From positions 62,001-126,000 of the forward strand of contig CAVZFB010000062.1 in the NCBI GenBank assembly GCA_963774345.1: 64,000 nt of DNA. Reading direction: 5' to 3'. Of the stretch, positions 10,307 to 18,652 are shown in pieces. The stretch comes from AP-15 sp963774345. Its GTDB lineage: Bacteria; Pseudomonadota; Alphaproteobacteria; ATCC43930; CGMCC-115725. The first letter of the stretch is position 1. Each line of letters begins with the position of its first letter. The translations under genes and the position numbers were made by a program. The notes under the pieces are model-generated. The model was not told the origin of the DNA. It searched no databases and saw only the letters and a program-made list of their open reading frames with translations.

Positions 10307-11296
10307 GGCAGCGGCGGGCCGTTGCCGAGATCGCGGGTCAGGATCTCGAGGCAGGCCATGCGGACGGCGACCCCCATCTCGACCTGATGGCGAATCAGGC
10401 TGCGATCGATGTCGTCGGCGATCTCGCTGCCGATCTCGACGCCGCGGTTCATCGGCCCCGGATGCATGATCAGCGCATCGGGCTTGGCCGCGCGCAATTT
10501 CTCGTAGTCGAGCCCGAAGAAGTGAAAATATTCGCGGGTAGAGGGCACGAACGAGCCATGCATGCGCTCGCTCTGCAGACGCAACATCATCACGATGTCG
10601 ACATCCGCCAGTCCCTTGGTCATGTCGTGAAACACCTCGACGCCGAGCCGCTCGATCTCGGCCGGCAACAGGGTACGCGGCGCCACCACCCGCACCCGCG
10701 CCCCCATGATATTCAGCAGCGCGATGTTCGAACGCGCGACACGGCTGTGCAGAACATCCCCGCAGATCGCGACGGTCAGGCCGCCGAGCCGCCCCTTGCG
10801 CCGACGAATCGTCAGCGCGTCGAGCAACGCCTGGGTCGGGTGCTCGTGGCTGCCGTCGCCGGCATTGACGACGGCGCAGTTGACCTTTTCCGACAGCAAC
10901 TGTACCGCCCCCGATTTCGGGATGGCGCACCACCAGCACATCGGGGTGCATCGCGTTCAGGGTCATCGCCGTGTCGATCAGGGTCTCGCCCTTGACCATC
11001 GAACTGACCGCCACCGCCATGTTGATGACGTCGGCGCCGAGCCTTTTGCCGGCGACTTCGAACGAGGTGCGGGTACGGGTCGAATTCTCGAAAAAACAGT
11101 TGATTATCGTCCGCCCGCGCAACAGCGAGCGTTTTTTTTCGGCTTGTCGGTTCAGTTCGACATAGCCGTCGGCGAGGTCGAGAAACTGTTCGATCTCCGC
11201 CGGCGACAATCCCTCGATGCCGAGGAGGTGGCGGTGCCGGAACGCTGTGTCGCAAACGGCTCCCTGCATCAGTGCGGGACTATAGGAGACACGCAC
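10303..11296 (-). CDS. pyrB: Aspartate carbamoyltransferase catalytic subunit (frameshifted)
   Basis: Catalyses carbamoyl-phosphate plus aspartate to carbamoyl-aspartate. Motifs: FFENSTRTRTSFEVAGKRLG for carbamoyl-phosphate binding, GDGSHEHPTQALLD, VAICGDVLHSRVARSN and HPGPMNRGVEI. One extra base near 10920 splits DVLVVRHP from KSGAVQLLSEKVNCAVVN; repairing it gives about 330 residues. The start is either the GTG at 11296 or the ATG at 11269; neither has a clear ribosome-binding site. The gene is coupled to pyrC through a four-base GTGA overlap. Confidence 0.93.
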
Positions 11297-11394
11297 CCGC
11301 CCCGCAAGACTCGGCGAAGCCTTGTGTCCGGCCTGACGACGCGGCCGAGCGAATTGTACCAGCGTAATTGTTGGATCTCACTCGAACGCGCCGT

Positions 11395-12114
11395 TTACGC
11401 GGCGTCGTGAAAGATGATGCCGAGGGTGTAGCGCTCGCCGCCGCGGATGCGGCTGACGCCGTGGCGCATGGTCACGCGATAGGCACCGCGGGCGCCGTCT
11501 ACCGGGCGATGATGCACCGGAAAGATTACCACCTCGCCCTGGTGCAAGGGCACCACCTCGCCGCGCGACTGCACTCGCGGCCGCTGCTCGACCAGTAGAA
11601 ACTCGCCGCCCGTAAAATCCTCAGCCGGATTGCTAAGCAGCACGGTTAGCTGCAGCGGGAAGACCAGGGGGCCATAAAGATCCTGGTGCAGGCAGTTGTA
11701 GTCGCCGACGCCATATTTGAGGATCAGCGGCGTCGGCCGTTCCTGGCCCGCCCGGTGGCACTCGGCGAGATAATCATCGAGCGCCGCCGGAAACTTTCCC
11801 TCTTCGCGCAGCCGCTGATGCCAGCGATTGGCGATCGGCGCCAGGCGCGGGTAGATCGTCCGGCGCAGCGCCGCGACCAACCCCGGCAGCGGATAGCGAA
11901 AATATTTGTATTCGCCGCGCCCATAGGCGTGCTGCTGCATGACGATCCGGCGGCGAAAGCTGTCGGCGTCGCAGTAGAGCGCGGCGAGTTCACGGCATTC
12001 CTCGGCGGTAAGCAGCGCCGGAACGGTGGCATAGCCGCGCTCGTCGAGCGCTGCCGCCACCGCCCTCCAATCGACTGCGGCGACGCGGTCGGCCCCCGCG
12101 TCAAGCGGCTTCAT
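11395..12114 (-). CDS. 2OG-Fe(II) oxygenase next to ada
   Basis: A 239-residue protein with the 2-oxoglutarate/iron dioxygenase fold. The metal-binding HxD is in LHQDLYGPL (about 162-170), the distal His in the VTMRHGVSR segment and the 2OG-binding Arg in GGERYTLGIIFH near the C-terminus. It belongs to a bacterial family of uncharacterised oxygenases that often sits beside ada or alkB-type genes. Its start overlaps the end of ada by 14 bases, so the two are translated from one message. A role in alkylation damage is inferred from that context; the substrate is unknown. Confidence 0.8.
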   Translation of the reverse strand: MKPLDAGADRVAAVDWRAVAAALDERGYATVPALLTAEECRELAALYCDADSFRRRIVMQQHAYGRGEYKYFRYPLPGLVAALRRTIYPRLAPIANRWHQRLREEGKFPAALDDYLAECHRAGQERPTPLILKYGVGDYNCLHQDLYGPLVFPLQLTVLLSNPAEDFTGGEFLLVEQRPRVQSRGEVVPLHQGEVVIFPVHHRPVDGARGAYRVTMRHGVSRIRGGERYTLGIIFHDAA

Positions 12115-13168
12115 CGGCCGCCGCTTGCCGCTCGCGTTCGATCAATGCGCGCTTGCGCTCCAACCCCCAGCGATACCCGGCGAGGTCGCCGTCCTCGCGG
12201 ATCACCCGGTGGCATGGCACCAGCAAAGCCAGGTTATTAGCGGCACAGGCCTGCGCCACCGCCCGGACAGCCCTCGGCTGGCCCAGCGTGCGCGCGATCT
12301 CGGAATAGGTCGCGGTCCGGCCGAGCGGGATCTTCTGGAGCGCACGCCATACCCGAGTCTGAAACGCCGTGCCGCGGATGTCGAGCGGCAGGTCGAGGGT
12401 GTGTCCGGGCGCGGTGATGAAGCGCACAATCTGGCCCGCCCATTCGGTGAGACCTGCATCCTCGGCGACGACCGACGCCGCCGGGAAGCGTTCCCCCACC
12501 ATTGCGGCAAGGTGCTCGCGATCATCGCCAAGCGCCGTCATGCAGATCCCACGCGTCGTCGCGGCCACCAGCGCCCAGCCGAGTGGCGTCGCCACCGTAA
12601 CAAAGCGGATCGTCTCGCCGCCGCCGGCGCGCCGCCGCGCCCCGGGGGTCATCCCCAGCGCCGCCGGAGCTGCCTCATAGGCGCGCGAGCTCGACCCGAA
12701 CCCCGAGGCGTAGATCGCCTCGGCCACCTTCTCCCCGGCATCGAGTCGTTGAGCAAGACGGGAGAGCCGGTGGGTGCGGGCGTAGTCCCGCGGGGTGGCG
12801 CCGGTGATCTGTTTGAACACCCGGTGAAAGTGAAAGCGGCTGATCGCGGCCGCATCAGCGAGCTCGGCCAAGCTCGGCATCGTCTCGCTGGTCCGCAATA
12901 GCGCACAAGCCTTCTCGATCGCCGCGATGTGGCGCGATGCGGTCGAGGCGTCGGTTGGGCGGCAGCGCTTGCACGCCCGGAACCCAGCCGCCTCCGCCGC
13001 AGCAATCGTCTCGAAGAACAAAGCGTTGGCGCGCAATGGTCGTCGCGACGCACAACCCGGCCGGCAATAGACGCCGGTCGTCTTGACACCATAGAAAAAA
13101 CTGCCGTCGGCGCCGGCGTCGCGACCTTCCACCGCCGACCAGCACTTGTCGAAATCGAGCATCTTCAT
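12101..13168 (-). CDS. ada: Bifunctional Ada: methylation-responsive activator and O6-methylguanine-DNA methyltransferase
   Basis: A 355-residue three-part protein. The N-terminal Ada zinc domain carries Cys35, Cys39, Cys66 and Cys69 (VYCRPGC, CKRC), where Cys35 takes methyl from DNA phosphotriesters and turns the protein into an activator. An AraC-type helix-turn-helix follows (about 85-185, FHFHRVFKQITGATPRDYAR). The C-terminal methyltransferase has the acceptor Cys319 in PCHRVIREDG. The whole length matches E. coli Ada. It would be induced by its own methylated form, and the 2OG oxygenase downstream would rise with it. Confidence 0.95.
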   Translation of the reverse strand: MKMLDFDKCWSAVEGRDAGADGSFFYGVKTTGVYCRPGCASRRPLRANALFFETIAAAEAAGFRACKRCRPTDASTASRHIAAIEKACALLRTSETMPSLAELADAAAISRFHFHRVFKQITGATPRDYARTHRLSRLAQRLDAGEKVAEAIYASGFGSSSRAYEAAPAALGMTPGARRRAGGGETIRFVTVATPLGWALVAATTRGICMTALGDDREHLAAMVGERFPAASVVAEDAGLTEWAGQIVRFITAPGHTLDLPLDIRGTAFQTRVWRALQKIPLGRTATYSEIARTLGQPRAVRAVAQACAANNLALLVPCHRVIREDGDLAGYRWGLERKRALIERERQAAADEAA

Positions 13169-13236
13169 CTCCTGCGCATCATCGATATGCGAAAGATGGC
13201 GCGGAGCTGCTTTGGGCTCTATCCGGCGATTGCTTT

Positions 13237-14187
13237 CTAATTCCTGGCGTCGACGTAACGTTTAGGGAGCATCGCGTGGATCCCCTTGTTGCCGTCCACC
13301 AGTTGGGTCACCCGCATGTCGACGGCGAGGCTACAGAACATGTAGGCGTCCTCGCGGCCGAGGCCCATGCGCTCACCGATCAAGATGATCATCTGACGCA
13401 ATGCGGTTTTGGCGGCATCGTCGAGGTCTTCGTCAAACCCCATTGTGATCAGATGCGTCGGCGTTTCCGCGCGGGGAAGATCAATCTTCATGTCCTTAAG
13501 CAGGGTCAGCCGGAAGGTGCCGGTCAGCGCGGTTTCGAGCGCGGTCACGCACACTTCGCCATCGCCCTGCACGCCGTGGCCGTCGCCGGCCGAGAACAAG
13601 GCGCCCGGCGTCCATACTGGCAAATGCAAGGTTGTACCGGCGGTCAATTCCTTCAGATCCATATTACCGCCGAACTCGCGCGGCACGATCGAGGTCACCG
13701 CGCCGTAAGTCGGCGGCGGCGCCACCCCCATCACCCCAAAAAACGGAGCGAGCTCAATCTCGGCGCCCCACGGCACGGTGGCGATGCCGCGCTGGCGGTC
13801 GATCGCGGTGTGCCAGATCCGGCGCACCGGGAAATCCTCTGGCAACGTGCCCGATAACGGTCGGATGCGGGTGTAGCCCCAATTCTGTCGGGGATCGATC
13901 GATAGGATCTCGATCGCCAGGGTGTCGCCAGGCTCCGCCCCCGCGACCGCGATCGGCCCGGTCAGGATGTGCGCGCCGAGCTTCTGCTCCAGTCCGCGAT
14001 GAATCGCGAGGTGATCGGGGAGAATGTCAAACCGGCCATCCTGCGGCAGCACGTCGGGGCCGCCCGAGACAGCATCGACGGTCACGGTGTCGCCCGAGGC
14101 AACATTCAGCACCGGTTTCAACCCGGCATCGAAATACCCCCAGTGGCAGGTCTCGGGACTGGCCCGCAAGACATGATGCTGCGACAT
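13237..14187 (-). CDS. Acetamidase/formamidase family protein
   Basis: A 316-residue member of the FmdA/AmdA family of zinc-dependent amidases that release ammonia from formamide or acetamide. Family features: HWGYFDAGLKPVL near the N-terminus, GDTVTVDAVSGG, GPIAVAGAEPGDTLAIEI, and the motif SAGDGHGVQGDGEV about two-thirds along. The ATG at 14187 has an AGGGAG site at proper distance, which decides against the in-frame Met eight codons upstream. It stands alone between ada and a small plus-strand gene. The substrate cannot be told from sequence. Confidence 0.88.
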   Translation of the reverse strand: MSQHHVLRASPETCHWGYFDAGLKPVLNVASGDTVTVDAVSGGPDVLPQDGRFDILPDHLAIHRGLEQKLGAHILTGPIAVAGAEPGDTLAIEILSIDPRQNWGYTRIRPLSGTLPEDFPVRRIWHTAIDRQRGIATVPWGAEIELAPFFGVMGVAPPPTYGAVTSIVPREFGGNMDLKELTAGTTLHLPVWTPGALFSAGDGHGVQGDGEVCVTALETALTGTFRLTLLKDMKIDLPRAETPTHLITMGFDEDLDDAAKTALRQMIILIGERMGLGREDAYMFCSLAVDMRVTQLVDGNKGIHAMLPKRYVDARN

Positions 14188-14282
14188 CGGCAATCTCCCT
14201 GGGCTGATCAAGCGGCTATTTTACCTACTCCAAGACTTTTCCGCATCGGCGATCGCCATCGCGCACGCCGAGCCTCATCCGT

Positions 14283-14456
14283 ATTTTACTTAGACACGAA
14301 GATCTCGGTCTCTCGCAAGAGGAGCGTCTTCCCTGCCCCCATTGCGCCGAGGCGATCCCGCCTGCGGCCCGGGTGTGCCATTTCTGCCCGGCGCGAGCTA
14401 GCAGCCGGCTGGGCGGACGGCTCCGATGTCGTTACATCGCCGCGCTACGATGATCA
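14283..14456 (+). pseudogene. Possible zinc-ribbon gene remnant
   Basis: In one plus-strand frame this otherwise empty gap reads EERLPCPHCAEAIPPAARVC followed by HFC, a very typical double-CxxC zinc-ribbon tail seen at the ends of small bacterial proteins. There is no start codon, ribosome-binding site or upstream protein sequence, and the frame stops near 14456. I read it as the tail of a decayed gene, perhaps lost when the neighbourhood was rearranged. It could be a chance match, but four correctly spaced cysteines make that less likely. Confidence 0.3.
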
Positions 14457-14710
14457 GCACGCTCGACACGCATGAGCTCGTCAAAGACCTGAAGGCGTCG
14501 GGCTTTACCGACGAACAGGCCGAGGCGGTTACCCGTGCGGTGCGGCTGGCGCAAGATCTCGATCTTTCAAACGTCGCGAGCAAGACCGATTTGGCGGAAC
14601 TCGAATTGAGCCTGATCAAATGGGTGATCGGGGTCGGGATCGCTGCGACGCTGGCTGTGGGCGGCATGATCTGGACAGCAACGCAAATCTTGCTGCGCGC
14701 ACCCCCCTAA
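14450..14710 (+). CDS. Small DUF1640-like coiled-coil membrane protein
   Basis: An 86-residue protein starting MISTLDTHELVKDLKASGF, then TDEQAEAVTRAV, the pattern of DUF1640 proteins (bacterial relatives of CCDC90/MCUR1): a helix, a TKxDLxELE coiled coil (SKTDLAELELSLIKW) and one C-terminal transmembrane helix (VIGVGIAATLAVGGMIW). It is shorter than most family members because the coiled coil is brief. It is the only plus-strand gene in a minus-strand region. Function is unknown for the bacterial family. Confidence 0.72.
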   Translation: MISTLDTHELVKDLKASGFTDEQAEAVTRAVRLAQDLDLSNVASKTDLAELELSLIKWVIGVGIAATLAVGGMIWTATQILLRAPP

Positions 14711-14747
14711 CCTGCCTCGCGCCTCGGAGTGGCCGGCATCTGCCGCG

Positions 14748-15471
14748 CTACTCGCGGCGGAAGGTGACCACCAGCACGTCGCGATAGGCGGGGAGCAGCG
14801 GATCGAGCGGGACGACCGCGGTGACGCCATGAAAAACCCGGCTGTCGTCGACCAATGCCGAAATCGAGCGGCTGGGTCAAGGTGAAGCTGCCGAGCGGTC
14901 GCTTTGCCGGGTCGTAGATCGTGGTTTTGCCGCTGGCTATGTTCTCGCGCCTGATCATCAGCACCAGCACCCAATCGACCCCGTCACGGTGCATGCCCTC
15001 CGGGGTCGGGTGACCCTTTTGCCCGACTTGCGCCTCGATGCGGAACTGGTGCAGTTCGAGGTGCCAGGCCTCGGGCCGAACCGCGGCCGCGGTCATGCGA
15101 TCGAACAGCTCGTGGCTGGTCCGCAAGATCGCCTTGAGCGTCGGATGATCGGCGAGGGCGTCGGTTACCGGTTCGAACCAACGCTCGATACCGCCGTTGA
15201 GCGCGTTGTAATCCTGGCTCTGATAATGCGGCTGATGCGGCTTGCGCACGATCCCCATCGGGGTCGCGCGCAGAGCAGCAAAGCGGCGGCGGCGATAGCG
15301 ACCGCCATCGGCCATATAGGCATCGACGCCCAGATCATTCCAGCTGGCGGCAAAAGATTCCCAATCGCGCAAATCGCGTTCGCCCAACAAGGCGCGCATC
15401 TGCGGCGCCCGGACAAAGGCAAAGCCATCCTGTTCGATCGCGCCGGCAAGCTTTCCTAGCGACTCGCCCAT
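14748..15471 (-). CDS. 2OG-Fe dioxygenase family protein (frameshifted near its end)
   Basis: About 240 residues of the bacterial 2OG-Fe dioxygenase family (PF10014), which includes L-isoleucine and related amino-acid hydroxylases. Motifs: GIVRKPHQPHYQSQDYNALN, the HRDG of EGMHRDGVDWVLVLMI supplying the metal-binding His and Asp, and IYDPAKRPLGSFTL. One extra base near 14866 throws the last 40 residues out of frame. After repair they read LVDDSRVFHGVTAVVPLD and LLPAYRDVLVVTFRRE with a stop at 14748, which restores the distal His (FHGV). The substrate is not predictable. It ends next to the luciferase-like pair but may not be functionally linked. Confidence 0.8.
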
Positions 15472-15481
15472 TTCCCGTCTC

Positions 15482-16519
15482 TCACAAGACCGCTTCGGCG
15501 ATCACCCGCAACGCCGCCGCGTCCGCGCCTGCCAGCACCAGCGAACCGACACGATGGTCCTTAGCTATCCCTTTCCACGCTTGCAGCCGGTCGCGGACGC
15601 GCTCCTTCGGCCCGATCAGCGAGGTCTCGTCGATCAGCGCGTCGGGCACAGCCGTTTCAGCCTCCTTGCGCCGTCCGGCGAGATAGTGGTCCTGGATCGT
15701 TGACGCCGCCGCCTCGTAGCCCATTCGTTTCGCCAGATCATTGTAGAAATTCTTCGAGCGCGCGCCCATGCCGCCGATGTACAGCGCGAGATTGGGCCTG
15801 ATCGCGTCGCGGCAAGCCTCTATATCGTCGCCAATGTTGACGCGGATATAGGGAGCGAGATCGAAATCCGCGAGGGTTTTTCCGTTGCCGCCCTTGGCCA
15901 TTCCTTCGAGCACCGGCGTGATGATCGCCTCTCCCTTTTCGGGCGACATGAAAAACGGCAGGGTTCCGTCCGCAACCTCGCCGGCCGCGCGCAATCCCGC
16001 CGGAGCGATCGCGGCGGTGTAGATCTTCAGGCTCGGGTCGCCGTGGATGGTGCTGCGCAGCGCCTTGCCGAGCCCGGTCGAACCCGGGCCGGTAAAGGGG
16101 ATTTGATAGTGCTCGCCGTGATATTCGAGCGGCGCTTTCCGCTCGAGGATCTGGCGGATGATCGCGATGTACTCGCGGGTGCGGGCGAGCGGCTTGCCGA
16201 ACGGCGCGCCGTGCCAGCCCTCGACGACCTGCGGCCCCGACGGCCCGATGCCGCACAAAAAGCGGTTGCCCGAGAGCGCCTGTAAGGTCATCGCCGTCAT
16301 CGCTGCACAGGCAGGGGTGCGCGCCGGCATCTGCATGATTGCGGTGCCGGCCTTGATCCTTTTGGTCTGCGCCAGCACCCAGGCGACCGGCGATACCGCG
16401 TCGGTGCCGTAGGCCTCGCCGCACCACACCGCATCGTAACCGAGCCGTTCGGCCTCCAACACGAGATCCATATCGATCCCGGCGGGGGGCGACACCCTGA
16501 GGGTCATGGCCAATCTCAT
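15482..16519 (-). CDS. LLM-class flavin/F420-dependent oxidoreductase
   Basis: A 345-residue luciferase-like monooxygenase with a TIM barrel. It starts MRLAMTLRVSPPAGIDMDLV; the barrel strands AVWCGEAYGTDA, IKAGTAIMQMPARTP and GNRFLCGIGPSGPQVVEGWHG match F420-dependent members such as methylenetetrahydromethanopterin-reductase-like enzymes. Its ATG overlaps the stop of the upstream luciferase-like gene (ATGA), so the two are coupled and probably act in one pathway. F420 or FMN as cofactor cannot be decided here. Confidence 0.85.
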   Translation of the reverse strand: MRLAMTLRVSPPAGIDMDLVLEAERLGYDAVWCGEAYGTDAVSPVAWVLAQTKRIKAGTAIMQMPARTPACAAMTAMTLQALSGNRFLCGIGPSGPQVVEGWHGAPFGKPLARTREYIAIIRQILERKAPLEYHGEHYQIPFTGPGSTGLGKALRSTIHGDPSLKIYTAAIAPAGLRAAGEVADGTLPFFMSPEKGEAIITPVLEGMAKGGNGKTLADFDLAPYIRVNIGDDIEACRDAIRPNLALYIGGMGARSKNFYNDLAKRMGYEAAASTIQDHYLAGRRKEAETAVPDALIDETSLIGPKERVRDRLQAWKGIAKDHRVGSLVLAGADAAALRVIAEAVL

Positions 16520-17343
16520 CGAACCTTCTCCACGGCGTAGGCGACGCGCTCTACGGCGCGCAGCCAGTTGTCCAGCTCCCGCTCGGCGGGTTCGACCAGC
16601 ACGTGCCCGACCCCGGCCTCGTTATAGCCGCCGAGCCGGGCGCTAAGCGCGCCCTCGTCCTTGCTGTCCCAGCCGCTGCGCAGCGAAATCCCGAATTCCG
16701 GCTCCGGCCGCTGCGCACGCAACCGCCGGACGATCGGCGCCGCCGCCTCGGGCGAGACCCGCGAGCCATGCCAGCCGTCGAGCCTCATCGCTCGCTTCAG
16801 AGCAGGCTCCGAGCTGCCGCCGATCCAGATCGGGATCGGCTTGACCGGCTGCGGCAGCATGCGCATTCCCTCGATGACCGCCGGGATGTGGCGGGCCGGG
16901 AACGTCACCGGGTCCTGGCTCCACACCGCCCGCATCAGGGCGATGCCCTCGTCCATCCGCCGGCCGCGCTCGCGAAACGGCACCCCCAGCGCGGCGAATT
17001 CGGCTTCCAGCCAGCCGACCCCGGCGCCGAGGATCAGCCGCCCCTCCGACAAGTTCTGCAACGTCGCCAATTCCTTGGCGAGCGGCAGCGGATGGCGCAT
17101 CGGCAATACCAGCACGCTGGTGCCAAGCCCGATCCTTTTGGTGTAGGCCGCCGCCCAGGTCAGGGTCAGGACCGGATCGTAGAACAGCGCCGAAGGCGGG
17201 TATGGCGCGTCCCTCGGCACGATGATGTGTTCACTGGTCCAGGCGTCGGCAAAGCCCAGCTCCTCGGCCTGGATCGCTGCGCGCCGGATCGCCTCCGGCC
17301 CCGCCTTCCGCCCGATATGCGGCAGATGAATCCCAATCCTCAT
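16516..17343 (-). CDS. LLM-class oxidoreductase, TIGR03619-like
   Basis: A 275-residue luciferase-like enzyme. MRIGIHLPHIGRKAGPEAI, ADAWTSEHIIVPRD, LGTSVLVLPMRHPLPLAKEL and LGAGVGWLEAEFAALGVPF are the hallmark strands of the TIGR03619 family of probable F420-dependent oxidoreductases. It is the first gene of a two-gene operon with the next luciferase-like gene (four-base overlap). The 220 bases upstream face the divergent ABC-type membrane gene and should hold both promoters. Confidence 0.87.
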   Translation of the reverse strand: MRIGIHLPHIGRKAGPEAIRRAAIQAEELGFADAWTSEHIIVPRDAPYPPSALFYDPVLTLTWAAAYTKRIGLGTSVLVLPMRHPLPLAKELATLQNLSEGRLILGAGVGWLEAEFAALGVPFRERGRRMDEGIALMRAVWSQDPVTFPARHIPAVIEGMRMLPQPVKPIPIWIGGSSEPALKRAMRLDGWHGSRVSPEAAAPIVRRLRAQRPEPEFGISLRSGWDSKDEGALSARLGGYNEAGVGHVLVEPAERELDNWLRAVERVAYAVEKVR

Positions 17344-17564
17344 TATCCCGTCCTCCCGCAGCGACCGTTTCCGCGGTCACCCATTTGATCGCGACGCTGG
17401 CAGCCCGTTGGTTCAGTGCGTCTTCAGCTCCCGTGATGATAGCATCGGCGCGATCAACCTACAGCGGGGGACAGGCAGTGGTCGGCGAAAAAGGCCGTCA
17501 GCGGTGCCCTCCTTGACCTGAGTCATTTGCCGGAGCGGTCGGAAGGCCTGATAGTCTTGGGGCG

Positions 17565-18572
17565 ATGAGCGTCGTCACCTGGATCCATGAATTCAATACC
17601 GCCCCGACGGGTGTGTTGCCGCGTAATGTCTTTCGCTATATGCTCTCTACCAGCGCGCTGCACCAGCTGGCGCTGCTGGCGCTGACGGCGGGCGTCGCTT
17701 TGCTTGAAGTAGTCCCGCTAGAATTGCAGCGACGGATCGTCAACGATCTGGTCAAGCACCGGCCCTATTCCTGGGTTGTCGGCTTGTGCGCGGTCTATGC
17801 CGGCGTCGTTATCGTTCAAGGCAGCGCCAAGCTCGGGCTCAACATCTACCGCGGCTGGGTCGGGGAGCAGGCCAAGCGCGATTTGCGCCACCGCGTACAC
17901 ACCGTTGTCGAAACTCCATCCACCGCCTCGCCAGCGGCGGAAGCGCAGGGCATCGTGATCTCGATGATCGTCGCCGAAGTCGAGCCGATCGGCGGCTTCG
18001 TCGGCGAGAGCGTGTCGGAGCCGCTATTGCAGGTCGGCATCATAGCCTCGGTGCTCGCCTATCTGATCCATATCGATCCGTGGATGGCGCTCGCGGCCAT
18101 CGCGCTCTTCATCCCGCAGCTGATTTTCGTTCCGCTGCTGCAATCGGCAGTCAACCGACGCACCGGCGCGCGCATCCGGGTGCTGCGCCAACTCGGCATC
18201 GCGATGATCGACCGCGGTGACGATGCTGAGGACGAACGACGAATTGACCAAGCGTTCGCGCTCGATATGGGAATCTTTAAGATAAAATTTACGATGAATT
18301 TCCTAATGAACCTTTGCAATCACCTGCAGCGCGTATCGGCGCTGCTGGTCGGCGGTTGGTGGGTGTATACCGATCACCTCGAAATTGGCGGGGTGGTCGC
18401 CTTCATCTCGGGGATCGGGCGGCTGAATGATCCGTGGGGCGACCTGGTCAATTACTTCCGCGACCTCAATGTCACCCAGGTCAAATACCGCCTGCTGGCC
18501 GACGCGGTCAGTCAGCTGGCCCCAGCCAATCCCGACCCCGCTGTTCGGCCCTTTACAGCGGCGGCCGGTTGA
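17565..18572 (+). CDS. ABC-exporter transmembrane domain protein without ATPase
   Basis: A 335-residue membrane protein resembling the six-helix transmembrane domain of type IV ABC exporters. Hydrophobic segments include LALLALTAGVALLEVVPLEL, WVVGLCAVYAGVVIVQG, LQVGIIASVLAYLIHI, MALAAIALFIPQLIFVPLL and SALLVGGWWVYT. The intracellular loop QGIVISMIVAEVEPIGGFVG and the end GIGRLNDPWGDLVNYFRDL are exporter-like. No Walker A or LSGGQ sequence follows: the reading frame stops at Ala-Ala-Gly and the next gene is an MFS transporter. Either the nucleotide-binding domain was lost or a separate ATPase elsewhere partners with it. Confidence 0.7.
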   Translation: MSVVTWIHEFNTAPTGVLPRNVFRYMLSTSALHQLALLALTAGVALLEVVPLELQRRIVNDLVKHRPYSWVVGLCAVYAGVVIVQGSAKLGLNIYRGWVGEQAKRDLRHRVHTVVETPSTASPAAEAQGIVISMIVAEVEPIGGFVGESVSEPLLQVGIIASVLAYLIHIDPWMALAAIALFIPQLIFVPLLQSAVNRRTGARIRVLRQLGIAMIDRGDDAEDERRIDQAFALDMGIFKIKFTMNFLMNLCNHLQRVSALLVGGWWVYTDHLEIGGVVAFISGIGRLNDPWGDLVNYFRDLNVTQVKYRLLADAVSQLAPANPDPAVRPFTAAAG

Positions 18573-18652
18573 CGGCCCGGCGGTCCAGCGCCTATTCGTT
18601 CATCCAACGTTAACGAATGGGCGCCGGTGACGGCCCCGAGAGGGAGTAGAAA

